In this document: one piece after another, positions 34,644-42,873 of the stretch
How the letters are laid out: every line of letters starts with the position of its first letter
Position numbering within the stretch: the first letter of the stretch is position 1
Assembly: GCA_902774125.1 (NCBI GenBank)
Contig: CACYHD010000004.1
Location: forward strand, 1-55,826
Direction of reading: 5' to 3'
Length of the DNA stretch: 55,826 nt
Source of the DNA: an uncultured Lachnospiraceae bacterium
Lineage (GTDB): Bacteria > Bacillota > Clostridia > Lachnospirales > Lachnospiraceae
The notes under the pieces: model-generated
What the model was told of the DNA's origin: nothing
Databases searched by the model: none
The model's input: only the letters and a program-made list of their open reading frames with translations
Made by a program: the position numbers and the translations under genes

Positions 34644-35969
34644 ATGTTTGTTTGGGATGAAAAATATGCAGGAGTGAAAGCTTGTGACAAGCTGGCTAGA
34701 CTTAGGAAATACATGCAGGACAAAAATATAGAGAAGATGGTTTTGACCGTGCCTGAGGAAGTGGCGTGGCTTCTCAATATAAGAGAGGAAAAACTGGATT
34801 TGAAAAGGGAGGATGATGCGATAATTTATTCTCCTGTTTTTGCGTGCAGACTTGAGGTCGAAAGGGATGGTGCTTGCCTCAACGTGGAGTGCCATATGGA
34901 TGGTGCTTGCCTCAGCGATGAGTGCCATGTGGATGGTGCTTGCCTCAGCGTGGAGTGCCATTTGGATGATGCTATTGTCACATATCTCGATGGGCTGGGA
35001 GTTGATGTGAGAACTGTCGAGGCTGTTGACGATAACAAAGAAATGACAATTGTATCTGAGTGGAAAAAAATCAAAAACGATGTAGAGATTAGCAATATGC
35101 ACAAGGCGCATTTGATTGACGGCGTTGTCATGACTAAGTTTATCAAGTGGCTCAAGGAATCTGACCAAACTGCTCTGACAGAAATGGATGTTGTCGAACA
35201 CCTGGAGCAAATGCGCCAGAACGTTGAGTCTTATATCATGCCTAGTTTTGGAACAATTGCGGGTTACAATGCCAACGGTGCGGTTATTCACTACGAAGTG
35301 ACAGAGGAGAGCAATACTCAGTTGGCCGACAGTGGCGTCATTGTGGTAGATGCAGGCGGACAGTATTTGGAAGGAACAACCGACACTACTAGAACGATAT
35401 CTCTCGGCCAGGTAACACCGCTGATGAAGCAGATGTACACAGCTGTGCTCAAAGGCCATATCGACGTGGCGTTATCTGTTTTTGACGAGGGGACAACTGG
35501 TGACGTGCTAGATGCGTACGCAAGAAAGCCGCTCCAAAGTCTGGGCTATGATTATGCACACGGCACAGGTCACGGCGTTGGTTGCCTGCTCAATGTGCAC
35601 GAGCATCCGAGAAGAGTTTTTCACGAGAGTACAACTCTTGAGGCGGGCATGATTACAAGCAATGAGCCGGGAGTTTACATTGAGGGTGAGTTTGGCATTA
35701 GAATTGAGAACGTAGTTTGCTGCAAGAAGGTTGATAGAAGTGATTTGGATGACCATATAAATAACATTGCAAAAGGCTCCGGCCAATTGCTAGGTTTTGA
35801 GAATCTCACAGTGTGTCCATATGACTACGAACTGATTGACATGGCGATGCTTGATAGCAAGGAAGTCGCCTACTTAGAGCGATATCAAAAAACAATAGAA
35901 AGTAAGCTTGAACCGTATTTGACAGACGAGGAAATGGCGTGGCTCAAAAAGCAGCCATTGCTGGCATAA
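34644..35969 (+). CDS. M24-family Xaa-Pro aminopeptidase lacking domain I, with a Cys-rich 3 x 11-aa insertion
   Basis: Metallopeptidase removing an N-terminal residue before proline, cytoplasmic. The catalytic domain (about 150-375) has the expected metal ligands: VVDAGGQYLEGTTDTTRT (two Asp), HGTGHGVGCLLNVHEHP (His), SNEPGVYIEGEFGIRIEN (two Glu). A C-terminal M24_C segment follows (GFENLTVCPYDYELID, about 385-441). Full-length relatives are near 590-600 residues; this one begins at the linker before domain II (EKYAGVKACDKL), so the whole first domain is absent, although the start has a good ribosome site (AGGTGGAAG). Residues about 75-107 are three near-identical 11-residue repeats (DGACL..ECH) from a 33-bp tandem repeat, adding six cysteines inside domain II. 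Probably active; oligomerisation may be altered. Confidence 0.85.
   Translation: MFVWDEKYAGVKACDKLARLRKYMQDKNIEKMVLTVPEEVAWLLNIREEKLDLKREDDAIIYSPVFACRLEVERDGACLNVECHMDGACLSDECHVDGACLSVECHLDDAIVTYLDGLGVDVRTVEAVDDNKEMTIVSEWKKIKNDVEISNMHKAHLIDGVVMTKFIKWLKESDQTALTEMDVVEHLEQMRQNVESYIMPSFGTIAGYNANGAVIHYEVTEESNTQLADSGVIVVDAGGQYLEGTTDTTRTISLGQVTPLMKQMYTAVLKGHIDVALSVFDEGTTGDVLDAYARKPLQSLGYDYAHGTGHGVGCLLNVHEHPRRVFHESTTLEAGMITSNEPGVYIEGEFGIRIENVVCCKKVDRSDLDDHINNIAKGSGQLLGFENLTVCPYDYELIDMAMLDSKEVAYLERYQKTIESKLEPYLTDEEMAWLKKQPLLA
34866..34973 (+). repeat. 33-bp in-frame tandem repeat inside the aminopeptidase gene
   Basis: Units at 34866, 34899 and 34932, each starting GATGGTGCTTGCCTCA and ending in GTGCCAT plus three bases, then a partial fourth. 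Encodes DGACL.-.ECH three times. Confidence 0.9.
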
Positions 35970-36042
35970 CCAGCCATTGAAAAAAACGCTGGCATAAGCA
36001 TCTATTGCAAAAAAAGCAATGGCATAATCGGCCATTGCTTAA
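35953..36042 (+). repeat. Degenerate repeats derived from the aminopeptidase 3' end
   Basis: The terminal coding block CAGCCATTGCTGGCATAA is echoed downstream as CAGCCATTG...GCTGGCATAA, then CTATTGC...CAATGGCATAA, then GCCATTGC. The last two form a GCAATGGC / GCCATTGC hairpin. Confidence 0.6.
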
Positions 36043-36052
36043 ATAATGCAAT

Positions 36053-36098
36053 CAAAAAACAGCCATTTGACAAGTTCTTGCCAAACAACTGTTTTTTG
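36053..36098 (+). terminator. Intrinsic terminator after the aminopeptidase gene
   Basis: Outer arms CAAAAAACAG and CTGTTTTTTG, inner TTG.CAAG / CTTG.CAA. Symmetric A and T runs suggest it could work in both directions. Confidence 0.75.
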
Positions 36099-36140
36099 AA
36101 AGTGAAACTATGAAACTATATACAAACTATTAAAGTTATT

Positions 36141-36240
36141 TGCGGGGACCTAGAGGTAAACCTCTAGGCTGAGTATGAAAATCACATACATCACTATAGG
36201 GAATGAAGTATGTAAGAAAGTGTACCGTTGTCACGATACA
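36141..36240 (+). other. Candidate structured RNA element of unknown type
   Basis: Three consecutive inverted repeats: CCTAGAGG / CCTCTAGG with TAAA loop (36149-36168), ACATAC / GTATGT (36184-36213), and TGTACCGT / ACGATACA (36221-36240, one mismatch). Unpaired purine-rich blocks GCGGGGA, CTGAG and TAGGGAATGAA lie between. This looks like an ordered RNA fold but matches no riboswitch I can name; it lies 270 bp before mreB with a promoter in between. Confidence 0.4.
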
Positions 36241-36331
36241 ACATTATTATACAAAACGTATTTATAAAAACAAGTTAACAGATTTTTAAAAAATGATAAC
36301 TGCGCTAAAAACTGTACCACAAAATAATGGG

Positions 36332-36360
36332 TTTAAAAAAAGCGCGAAAACAAGTATAAT
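36332..36360 (+). promoter_or_regulatory. Probable promoter of the mreB/mbl gene
   Basis: TTTAAA (36332-36337), 17-bp spacer, TATAAT (36355-36360). A second TATAAT at 36387-36392 falls within the 21-bp repeats. Confidence 0.5.
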
Positions 36361-36372
36361 TATTAGAGTGCA

Positions 36373-36435
36373 CACAAGCGTAATTGTATAATGCACAAGC
36401 GTAATAGTAAAATACACAAGCATAATTGTGAAGCG
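36373..36435 (+). repeat. Three 21-bp tandem repeats upstream of mreB/mbl
   Basis: Units start CACAAGCGTAAT or CACAAGCATAAT at 36373, 36394 and 36415. The 21-bp period is two DNA helical turns and the block lies in the region expected to be the 5' leader or promoter-proximal DNA. Confidence 0.75.
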
Positions 36436-36511
36436 CACATGCACATAAAACGGAAATCACAACGGCGTCTATGGCGATGCTGTTTGGCTTATTGATATAC
36501 AGGAGGAATAA

Positions 36512-37513
36512 ATGTTTGATACAGATATAGGTATCGATCTAGGTACCGATAGTGTTTTGGTTTATATAAAAGGCAAAGGCGTGGTTCTCAAGGAGCCATG
36601 TGTTGTGGCAATAGATAGAGATACTGACAAGATCAAGGCTGTGGGCGAGGAAGCTAGACTTATGATTGGAAGAACTCCAAGCAACATCGTTGCAGTAAGA
36701 CCGCTCAAGCACGGCGTTATTTCTGACTATGCTATAACAGAGCAGATGATTAGATACTTCATCCAGAAGGCAGTTGGCAAGCGTTCATACAAGAAGCCTA
36801 GAGTTAGCGTATGTATCCCTAGTGGATCTACAGAAGTTGAGACTAAGGCTGTAATCGACGCAACATTCCAGGCTGGAGCTAGAGAAGTGTTTACAGTAGA
36901 AGGACCACTAGCAGCAGCAATTGGCGCCGGCATCGACATCAAGCAGCCATGCGGTAATATGATTGTTGACATGGGTGGCGGTACAACTGACATTGCAGTG
37001 ATTTCACTAAGCGGAATTGTTGTAAGTTCATCTCTCAAGATAGCCGGCAAGGACTTCGATGAGGCTATCGTTAAGTACATGAGAAAAAAACACAATCTTT
37101 TGATTGGAGATAGAACAGCTGAGGAAATTAAGGTGGGAATCGGTTCTTGCTTTAACGAAGCTGAAAAAACTAAGATGGAGGTTAGTGGACGTAACCTTGT
37201 AACAGGTCTTCCTAAGGTGTTAGAAGTTTCTTCTATCGAGACAGAGGAAGCGCTTCGAGATGTTACTGACAGCATTGTAGAAGAAATACACAAGGTGCTT
37301 ACGGAAACACCACCGGAGCTTGCTGCAGATATTGCTGCAAGAGGAATTGTTCTTACAGGTGGCGGATGTTTGTTACACGGTATGGACGAGCTTATCGAAT
37401 CTAAGACAGGCATTAACACAATGACAGCTGAGGACCCTATGACAGCTGTTGCCATCGGTACAGGCGAGTACCTAGATTTCTTAGATGAGTTAGCTAAGCA
37501 AAAATTAAACTAG
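36512..37513 (+). CDS. MreB/Mbl actin-like cell-shape protein
   Basis: Bacterial actin homologue that polymerises under the membrane and guides lateral wall synthesis. Phosphate-1 loop DIGIDLGTDSVLVY (residues 5-18), RPLKHGVISDY (about 63), VCIPSGSTEVE, EGPLAAAIGAG, phosphate-2 NMIVDMGGGTTDIAVIS (about 149-165), and adenosine motif GIVLTGGGCLLHGMDEL (about 284-300). 333 residues is normal. No mreC, mreD or pbp gene is adjacent, so this resembles the solitary Mbl/MreB copies of Firmicutes; mbl versus mreB cannot be decided. GGAGG ribosome site; own promoter and terminator. Confidence 0.93.
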   Translation: MFDTDIGIDLGTDSVLVYIKGKGVVLKEPCVVAIDRDTDKIKAVGEEARLMIGRTPSNIVAVRPLKHGVISDYAITEQMIRYFIQKAVGKRSYKKPRVSVCIPSGSTEVETKAVIDATFQAGAREVFTVEGPLAAAIGAGIDIKQPCGNMIVDMGGGTTDIAVISLSGIVVSSSLKIAGKDFDEAIVKYMRKKHNLLIGDRTAEEIKVGIGSCFNEAEKTKMEVSGRNLVTGLPKVLEVSSIETEEALRDVTDSIVEEIHKVLTETPPELAADIAARGIVLTGGGCLLHGMDELIESKTGINTMTAEDPMTAVAIGTGEYLDFLDELAKQKLN

Positions 37514-37532
37514 TAAGGGGACAATGATATAA

Positions 37533-37564
37533 AAATGAAGTGTCTATCGTGACACTTCATTTTC
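37533..37564 (+). terminator. Intrinsic terminator after mreB/mbl
   Basis: Arms AAATGAAGTGTC and GACACTTCATTT with a TATCGT loop and T-rich tail. Confidence 0.85.
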
Positions 37565-37607
37565 TATTAGATAGTACAAATTAGATAGTATTAAACGCGA
37601 GGTATTA

Positions 37608-39866
37608 ATGATAACTTTAACAGGCTATGTGGATAATATAACATTCCGCAACGAAACCAACGGATATACAATACTCAGTCTATTAGTAGACCAAAAGCTC
37701 CACACATGTGTGGGGATTTTTGGGTACATAAGTGTTGGCGAGTTTGTTGAGGTTGTAGGCGAAAAAACAATACATCCTATGTACGGCGACCAAATCAAAG
37801 TTTCTTCTTATAATATTAAAGTCGCAACGGATGAACAATCTGCTAGAAAGTTTTTGGGCTCTGGAGCGGTGAAGGGAATTGGACCTGCTCTGGCTCTCAG
37901 AATTGTTGACCAGTTTGGCGAGGATACTTTCCGCATTATCGAGGAGGAGCCTGAGCGCTTGGCAGAAGTTAGAGGCATATCAATGCGCAAGGCTATGGAC
38001 ATATGCAATCAGATGGAAGAGCTTCACAACATACGCGATGTCATGATTTTTTTGCAGGGCTATGGAATCAGTCCGTCAATGGCTACGAAGATTTATGACA
38101 TATACGGAATGGCAGTTTATGATGTGTTGAAGACCAACCCGTACCGTCTGGCTGACGATGTGCCGGGAATTGGCTTTAATATAGTTGATGATATTGCTCG
38201 AAAAGCAGGGGTGTCCGTTAACGCATCGATTAGAATCAAAAGCGGAATGTGCTATGCCCTAACACTTGCGGCGGGAAATGGTCATACGTTTTTGCCTAAG
38301 AAGGATATGGTGGCGAGCACTGTCAACTTGCTGGGCCTGCGCGATCAGTACGTGGATGCAAGTGGCGAGTACGATATGGATGCGCTGGATGATTGCTACC
38401 GCGAGCTTATTGACGACAAAAAAATAGTCGTATGTTCTATCGATGGGATTGAAGCTGTTTTTGGCAATATGTACTACAATACGGAGGTTATGATTGCAGA
38501 GAAGTTGCAAGCGCTCAATATACATTCTGACGAGGATGAGTACATGCTCCAGATTAAGCTTGAGACTATCGAGCATATGTCAGACATCGAACTCAATGAT
38601 TTGCAAAAACAAGCGATTATGGCAACACAGACTAACGGCGTTTCGGTTATTACCGGCGGACCGGGTACAGGAAAAACAACTACAATCAACGCTATTATTC
38701 AAATGTTTGAGAGCGACGGACTTAAGGTGGCCCTTGCTGCACCGACTGGAAGAGCAGCTAAGCGAATGAGCGAAGCCACAAGTCGCGATGCAATGACTAT
38801 ACATAGATTGTTAGAAGTTGTAGGCAATGAAACTGAGACAGAATATCAGAGCACCTTTGCCCACAATGAAGAAAACCCAATTGACGCAGACGTTATTATA
38901 GTAGACGAAATGTCTATGGTAGATACATTTCTTATTTGTGCATTGCTTAGAGCGATAAGCATTGGTACGCGAATTGTTTTGGTGGGCGATGTCAACCAGC
39001 TTGCCAGTGTTGGTCCGGGCAATGTACTCAAGGACATCATTGGGTCCGACCGGTTCAAGGTGACTTATCTAACCAAGGTGTACAGACAGGAGGGCAAAAG
39101 TGGAATTGTTTCTAACGCCCACAAGATTAACAAGGGGGAGCATTTCCCTCTCGACAACAGCGACAATGACTTTTTGTACATCAAGCGAGATACTACCAAC
39201 GAAGTTAGAAGCGCAACAGTTGGCTTGATTCTCAACAAGCTTCCTAACTATGTTGGGGCAGATATTTTGGACATTCAAGTTCTCACTCCGATGCGCAAAG
39301 GTTTGCTTGGAGTTGAAGGCCTCAACGTGGATTTGCAAAAATATATTAATCCACCTAAACCTTCCAAAAAAGAACTGACATACAACGGCATAACTTTTAG
39401 AGAAGGTGACAAGGTTATGCAGATCAAAAACAATTACGACCAGACGTGGGAGATACGAAGTGAGAGCGGCGTTGTGCTGGAGTTTGGCACCGGTGTTTTT
39501 AACGGCGATATCGGCATCGTTCAAGAAATCAATCCGGACGGTCGAAGCATGGAAGTTTTGTTCGACGATGAGCGTTATGTTTTTTACGAGGATGAGGATC
39601 TTCTAGAACTAGAGCTAGCGTATGCTATAACGATTCACAAGTCCCAAGGTAGCGAGTACCCGGCTATCGTGATTCCGCTGCTCAACGGCTACCCTCAGCT
39701 TATGACGAGAAATCTAATTTATACTGGAATAACCCGTGCCATGAAATGTGTGTGCATCGTTGGCAAGGAAGAGGTTTTCCAGCAGATGATAGACAATGTG
39801 GATCAAAAGAAACGATACTCAGGTCTCAAATGGCAGTTAGAACAAGGAGAGAGTGACACTGAATAA
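37608..39866 (+). CDS. recD2: RecD2-type ATP-dependent 5'-3' DNA helicase
   Basis: SF1B helicase of the RecD/TraA family found in bacteria as a stand-alone (non-RecBCD) enzyme for DNA repair and replication fork processing. 752 residues fits the family (about 700-750). N-terminal OB-like segment (about 1-70), helix-hairpin-helix region (GSGAVKGIGPALA, NPYRLADDVPGIGF; about 85-200), Walker A GGPGTGKTTT (about 348-357), GRAAKRM (motif Ia), DEMSMVD (Walker B, about 433), GDVNQLASVGPG (motif III), and C-terminal TIHKSQGSEYPAIVIP...YTGITRA (about 675-710). Short spacing to comF indicates a shared transcript. Confidence 0.93.
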   Translation: MITLTGYVDNITFRNETNGYTILSLLVDQKLHTCVGIFGYISVGEFVEVVGEKTIHPMYGDQIKVSSYNIKVATDEQSARKFLGSGAVKGIGPALALRIVDQFGEDTFRIIEEEPERLAEVRGISMRKAMDICNQMEELHNIRDVMIFLQGYGISPSMATKIYDIYGMAVYDVLKTNPYRLADDVPGIGFNIVDDIARKAGVSVNASIRIKSGMCYALTLAAGNGHTFLPKKDMVASTVNLLGLRDQYVDASGEYDMDALDDCYRELIDDKKIVVCSIDGIEAVFGNMYYNTEVMIAEKLQALNIHSDEDEYMLQIKLETIEHMSDIELNDLQKQAIMATQTNGVSVITGGPGTGKTTTINAIIQMFESDGLKVALAAPTGRAAKRMSEATSRDAMTIHRLLEVVGNETETEYQSTFAHNEENPIDADVIIVDEMSMVDTFLICALLRAISIGTRIVLVGDVNQLASVGPGNVLKDIIGSDRFKVTYLTKVYRQEGKSGIVSNAHKINKGEHFPLDNSDNDFLYIKRDTTNEVRSATVGLILNKLPNYVGADILDIQVLTPMRKGLLGVEGLNVDLQKYINPPKPSKKELTYNGITFREGDKVMQIKNNYDQTWEIRSESGVVLEFGTGVFNGDIGIVQEINPDGRSMEVLFDDERYVFYEDEDLLELELAYAITIHKSQGSEYPAIVIPLLNGYPQLMTRNLIYTGITRAMKCVCIVGKEEVFQQMIDNVDQKKRYSGLKWQLEQGESDTE

Positions 39867-39872
39867 TTGTTC

Positions 39873-40589
39873 ATGAACCATATAAATAATGTAATAAGAA
39901 AAGTGCTCAATTCTGTCTACCCTAGTGTGTGCCCTGTTTGCCAGCAGACAGTTGCAAGACCAGGGGTTTGTCAGGAATGTATAGGCACTATTAAATTGAT
40001 AGGAGATAGAGGCTGCGCTGTATGTGGCAAGCCGCTTGCAAGAGGAGAGGCTGGGCGTTGTCAGGCTTGTCGGTCTATGCCCAAGCAGTTCGACTGCAAC
40101 TATGTCCTTGTGGAGTACAAGGGTCAAGCCCAACTAAGTATTTACAATTTCAAATACAGCAACGCAAGGAGCTTCGCAGAAGGCTACGCTCGAATGTTTT
40201 TTGATGCCTATGGCCATCAGCTTGATCGCTACAATATCGATGCGGTGATTCCTGTTCCCATGTCACGTTCCAAACTAAAAAAACGCGGCTACAATCAGGC
40301 TGAGGTTTGGGCAGCTTCGTTGGCAAGAGAACTCAACAAGCCGCTCGATGCCAAGGCGCTTATTCGCAACAGAGACACGCTTCCTATGAAAGAACTAAGC
40401 AGCCGAATGCGCATCGAAAACTTGCGCGGAGCTTTTTCCATCAACAAAAACATTATCGGAAAGTATAGAACTGTTTTGCTTGTGGATGACATTTTTACAA
40501 CTGGCGCCACCTTGGACGAGTGCGCCCTTATGCTAAAAAAAGCGGGAGTGCAAAAGGTGTACGGGGCGTGCATCGCAGCAGGGGATTGA
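39873..40589 (+). CDS. comF: ComF-family phosphoribosyltransferase-like protein
   Basis: Related to ComF of the competence machinery; the family combines a zinc-ribbon with a PRT fold and is needed for DNA uptake in naturally competent Firmicutes. Cysteine pairs CPVC, CQEC, CAVC and CQAC (about 16-62) form the zinc-finger part. The PRT domain has VIPVPMSRSKLKKRGYNQAE (about 124-143) and the signature VLLVDDIFTTGATLDEC (about 203-219). About 238 residues is normal length. Start is ATG 39873 or TTG 39867; the AAGGAGAG at 39844 is somewhat far from both. Directly follows recD2, a frequent Firmicutes pairing. Confidence 0.88.
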   Translation: MNHINNVIRKVLNSVYPSVCPVCQQTVARPGVCQECIGTIKLIGDRGCAVCGKPLARGEAGRCQACRSMPKQFDCNYVLVEYKGQAQLSIYNFKYSNARSFAEGYARMFFDAYGHQLDRYNIDAVIPVPMSRSKLKKRGYNQAEVWAASLARELNKPLDAKALIRNRDTLPMKELSSRMRIENLRGAFSINKNIIGKYRTVLLVDDIFTTGATLDECALMLKKAGVQKVYGACIAAGD

Positions 40590-40720
40590 TATATATATAT
40601 TTTTTTTTTATACTTTAGGTGAATATATGTGCGGTTGGTTTTTGTGCCACAAATATATGTAAGTGAAAATCATAAATTATAATGTTTGATGTTGTTCTTA
40701 TTTATAGAAGGGAGCAAAAA

Positions 40721-42049
40721 ATGAGATTGAGGAATATTGCAAGAAGGATAACTGTCTTAGTGTTGGCCCTTGTAATGGTAACGCTGATGGTTGGTTTTAA
40801 TCTCGAGGTTGCAAGCGGAAAGGGTAAGTTTGAAGCAACTAATGCTAAGAAATTCAAACTTAAAGCCAATAGTTCATTTTCCGGCAATCTTATTGAGTGG
40901 ACTAAGGTTAGCGGTGCTTCAAAATATATCATTTATAGAAAAGTAGGAAATAAAAAAAATAAAAAGTTTAGTAAAAAATGGAAGGCTGTTTACTCATATT
41001 CAGATGGCTGGTTTCATAGTAACGGCAATTCTGATAATATGAAAAAGAAGAGATGGTTTGTTGATGTTATAGAAGGCTATAAATATGGCAAAAAGAAGGT
41101 AAAGGGAAGTAATATTGATAAACATTCTTACAAATATTATGTAAAAGCTGTAAATAAAAAGAATAAAAAAGTTGCAGTTAGTAAAACGAAAACGCTTAAA
41201 AGAAAAAGTTACAAAGCAAATAAAAATAAAGTTCTTCCTAATTTCGGCTTGCTTTATTATATAAATAAAGAAAGAAAGAAAGAGGGCTTACGTCCACTTT
41301 GGTGGGATAGATACTTTAATTCAGGAAGTAAAATAAGAGCAAAAGACTTGGATAAGAAGTTTGAACACGAAAGGCCAAATGATATCAATGAAGAATTAAA
41401 AGCAAATTACGGCTTAGATATCAAGACAGCGTATTTTGAATATAGATTTTTCGATGGTGCTAAATTTTACGACTTATATAACTTTGGAGAAAATATTGCT
41501 GAAAATTACGACCTCGTAGAGCCTAAAGATTTATATAGCGGTTATAAAGGTAGTGAAGGACATCACGAGCAGTATATGGGAGTTACTCATGGTGCTATGT
41601 CATCATTCTTTTACAAAAATCACGAAGTTTCATCCTTTTTTAAAGAATCTTTCCCTAATACACTTGTTAGCACAGATTACGGTGGTTTATACAGTAAAGA
41701 AAAAAGAAAAGCAAAAGACAAAACTTTAAAATTAAAAAACAACTCTTCGCAAATAAAAAACACAAATCTTACAGGTGAAACACAATACGACGCACAGTTA
41801 AAAAAAGCTGAAGCGGCTGAGTTGTTTGCGCCTATGCTCTTGCCTGATTTTGCAAGTCAGTACAAAGATAGAGATGCGGATGAGTTGTTTAATGAGTTTA
41901 AAAATAATGGTTGGTTGAACGAGGCGATTTCAACACTTGGTGAAACTAAAGTGCGTGAACTCTTTAAGGAGTTCGTTAATAACGACCTAGCGAACAAAAC
42001 AAAAGAACGTAGCGAATGGCTACACAAGATTGAAGCACTACTTGGCTAG
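40721..42049 (+). CDS. Secreted CAP (SCP-like) domain protein with lysine-rich Fn3-like region (442 aa)
   Basis: ATG at 40721 with GAAGGGAG upstream; an in-frame ATG at 40682 lacks a ribosome site. Residues 1-33 are a signal peptide or membrane anchor. An Fn3-like, very lysine-rich segment (about 40-165; LIEWTKVSGASKYIIYR) precedes a degenerate CAP domain (about 175-310): YYINKERKKEGLRPLWWD, FGENIAEN, SEGHHEQYMG. In CAP proteins these blocks surround a His/Glu cavity. The C-terminal 80 residues (FAPMLLPDFASQYKDRDADELF...) are helical-looking and unfamiliar. Function unknown. The Lys-rich Fn3 region is reminiscent of the C-terminal domains of the surface island but not the same domain. Confidence 0.75.
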   Translation: MRLRNIARRITVLVLALVMVTLMVGFNLEVASGKGKFEATNAKKFKLKANSSFSGNLIEWTKVSGASKYIIYRKVGNKKNKKFSKKWKAVYSYSDGWFHSNGNSDNMKKKRWFVDVIEGYKYGKKKVKGSNIDKHSYKYYVKAVNKKNKKVAVSKTKTLKRKSYKANKNKVLPNFGLLYYINKERKKEGLRPLWWDRYFNSGSKIRAKDLDKKFEHERPNDINEELKANYGLDIKTAYFEYRFFDGAKFYDLYNFGENIAENYDLVEPKDLYSGYKGSEGHHEQYMGVTHGAMSSFFYKNHEVSSFFKESFPNTLVSTDYGGLYSKEKRKAKDKTLKLKNNSSQIKNTNLTGETQYDAQLKKAEAAELFAPMLLPDFASQYKDRDADELFNEFKNNGWLNEAISTLGETKVRELFKEFVNNDLANKTKERSEWLHKIEALLG

Positions 42050-42080
42050 CAAGCCTTTCGGCTTGATTATAAAAAACTTT

Positions 42081-42113
42081 GAACCCTGGTTATTACTGGG
42101 GTTCTTTTTTTTT
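42081..42113 (+). terminator. Intrinsic terminator after the CAP gene
   Basis: GAACCC / GGGTTC stem with extra TGG pairing, followed by a run of nine T. From here to 42349 no gene or structure was recognised. Confidence 0.85.
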
Positions 42114-42349
42114 GTTATTAAACATATCCAAATTACCCACTCTCTTCATTTGTGCTTATATACCTATCCTTGCTTGCGTTATAGTAAAGTTTATTTCTAT
42201 AAACTCTCACAAGTTGCTTGTCGTATTTTGTCATATCACGATTTGGCATAACTATAAATTCTGTAAATACGACTATTTTAAATTCTAATATACTTCACAT
42301 AGATTTTTGGCATGTTCTAGGCCAACTAGATAAAAAATATATTTTTTTA

Positions 42350-42378
42350 TTGACTAAACAAAGACCTTCTGTTATATT
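42350..42378 (+). promoter_or_regulatory. Promoter of the rpmG-secE-nusG operon
   Basis: TTGACT (42350-42355), 17-bp spacer, TATATT (42373-42378). About 89 bp before the rpmG start. Confidence 0.7.
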
Positions 42379-42408
42379 AATAAGGCAGACACAAGAGGTC
42401 TTTTTTTT
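42360..42408 (+). terminator. Inverted repeat with T tail overlapping the rpmG promoter
   Basis: AAAGACCT (42360-42367) and AGGTCTTT (42396-42403) followed by T-run. The -10 box lies in the loop, so it could stop readthrough from upstream while leaving the promoter intact. Confidence 0.5.
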
Positions 42409-42466
42409 ATGCTACAATTTATCGTGGTGTAAACAAGGAACTTTTAGAATAAATGGAGGTAAACCC

Positions 42467-42616
42467 ATGAGAACAAAGATTACACTAGAGTGCACAGAGT
42501 GCAAGCAGAGAAACTACAACACAACAAAGAATAAGCAGACTCAGCCAGATAGAGTTGAGACAAAGAAATACTGCAAATTCTGCAAGAAGCATACTATTCA
42601 CAAAGAAACTAAATAA
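42467..42616 (+). CDS. rpmG: Ribosomal protein L33
   Basis: 49-residue protein of the 50S subunit. [17 protein letters not shown] and [14 protein letters not shown] carry the two CxxC pairs, so this is the zinc-binding (C+) form. Start ATG 42467 with GGAGGT upstream; longer in-frame reading has no support. Followed 22 bp later by secE, the standard Firmicutes order. Confidence 0.97.
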   Translation: MRTKITLECTECKQRNYNTTKNKQTQPDRVETKKYCKFCKKHTIHKETK

Positions 42617-42638
42617 TTAGTTTTACGGAGGTTTTATT

Positions 42639-42842
42639 ATGGAAACAGCAAAGAAAGAAGGCCGTTTAAGCCGTTGGTGGAATGCTCTTAAAGCGGAATT
42701 CAACAAGATTATTTGGCTTAACAAAAAAACAGTTATTAAACAGACAGTTATCGTCTTGGTTGTAACTCTTATTGTTGCAATACTTATAACTATTATTGAC
42801 CGTATAGTTCAGGGTGGATTAGGTATAATTTTGACTAAATAA
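42639..42842 (+). CDS. secE: Preprotein translocase subunit SecE
   Basis: 67-residue single-span subunit of the SecYEG channel. A basic N-terminal amphipathic stretch (WWNALKAEFNKIIW, about 14-27) is followed by one membrane helix (about 35-55; TVIVLVVTLIVAILITII). Length and position between rpmG and nusG are typical. GGAGG ribosome site. Confidence 0.96.
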   Translation: METAKKEGRLSRWWNALKAEFNKIIWLNKKTVIKQTVIVLVVTLIVAILITIIDRIVQGGLGIILTK

Positions 42843-42873
42843 TAGTTGTTAATATTGTAAAAGGAGTGATATT

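Noticed and set aside
34551-35459. 302-aa reverse-strand frame opposite the aminopeptidase gene
   Set aside because: It is antisense to a clear M24 peptidase; its repeats mirror the 33-bp units and it has no recognisable domain or ribosome site.
36143-36215. TPP riboswitch
   Set aside because: GCGGGG...GGCTGAG resembles the first half, but the essential CCTGATC block and P4/P5 are missing and the downstream gene is cell-shape related.
36727-37455. 242-aa reverse-strand frame opposite mreB/mbl
   Set aside because: Low-complexity Ser/Thr/Pro composition typical of an antisense shadow.
42050-42349. tRNA gene upstream of rpmG-secE
   Set aside because: Such a tRNA is common in other Firmicutes, but no cloverleaf with T-loop TTCGANTC or acceptor pairing was seen here.
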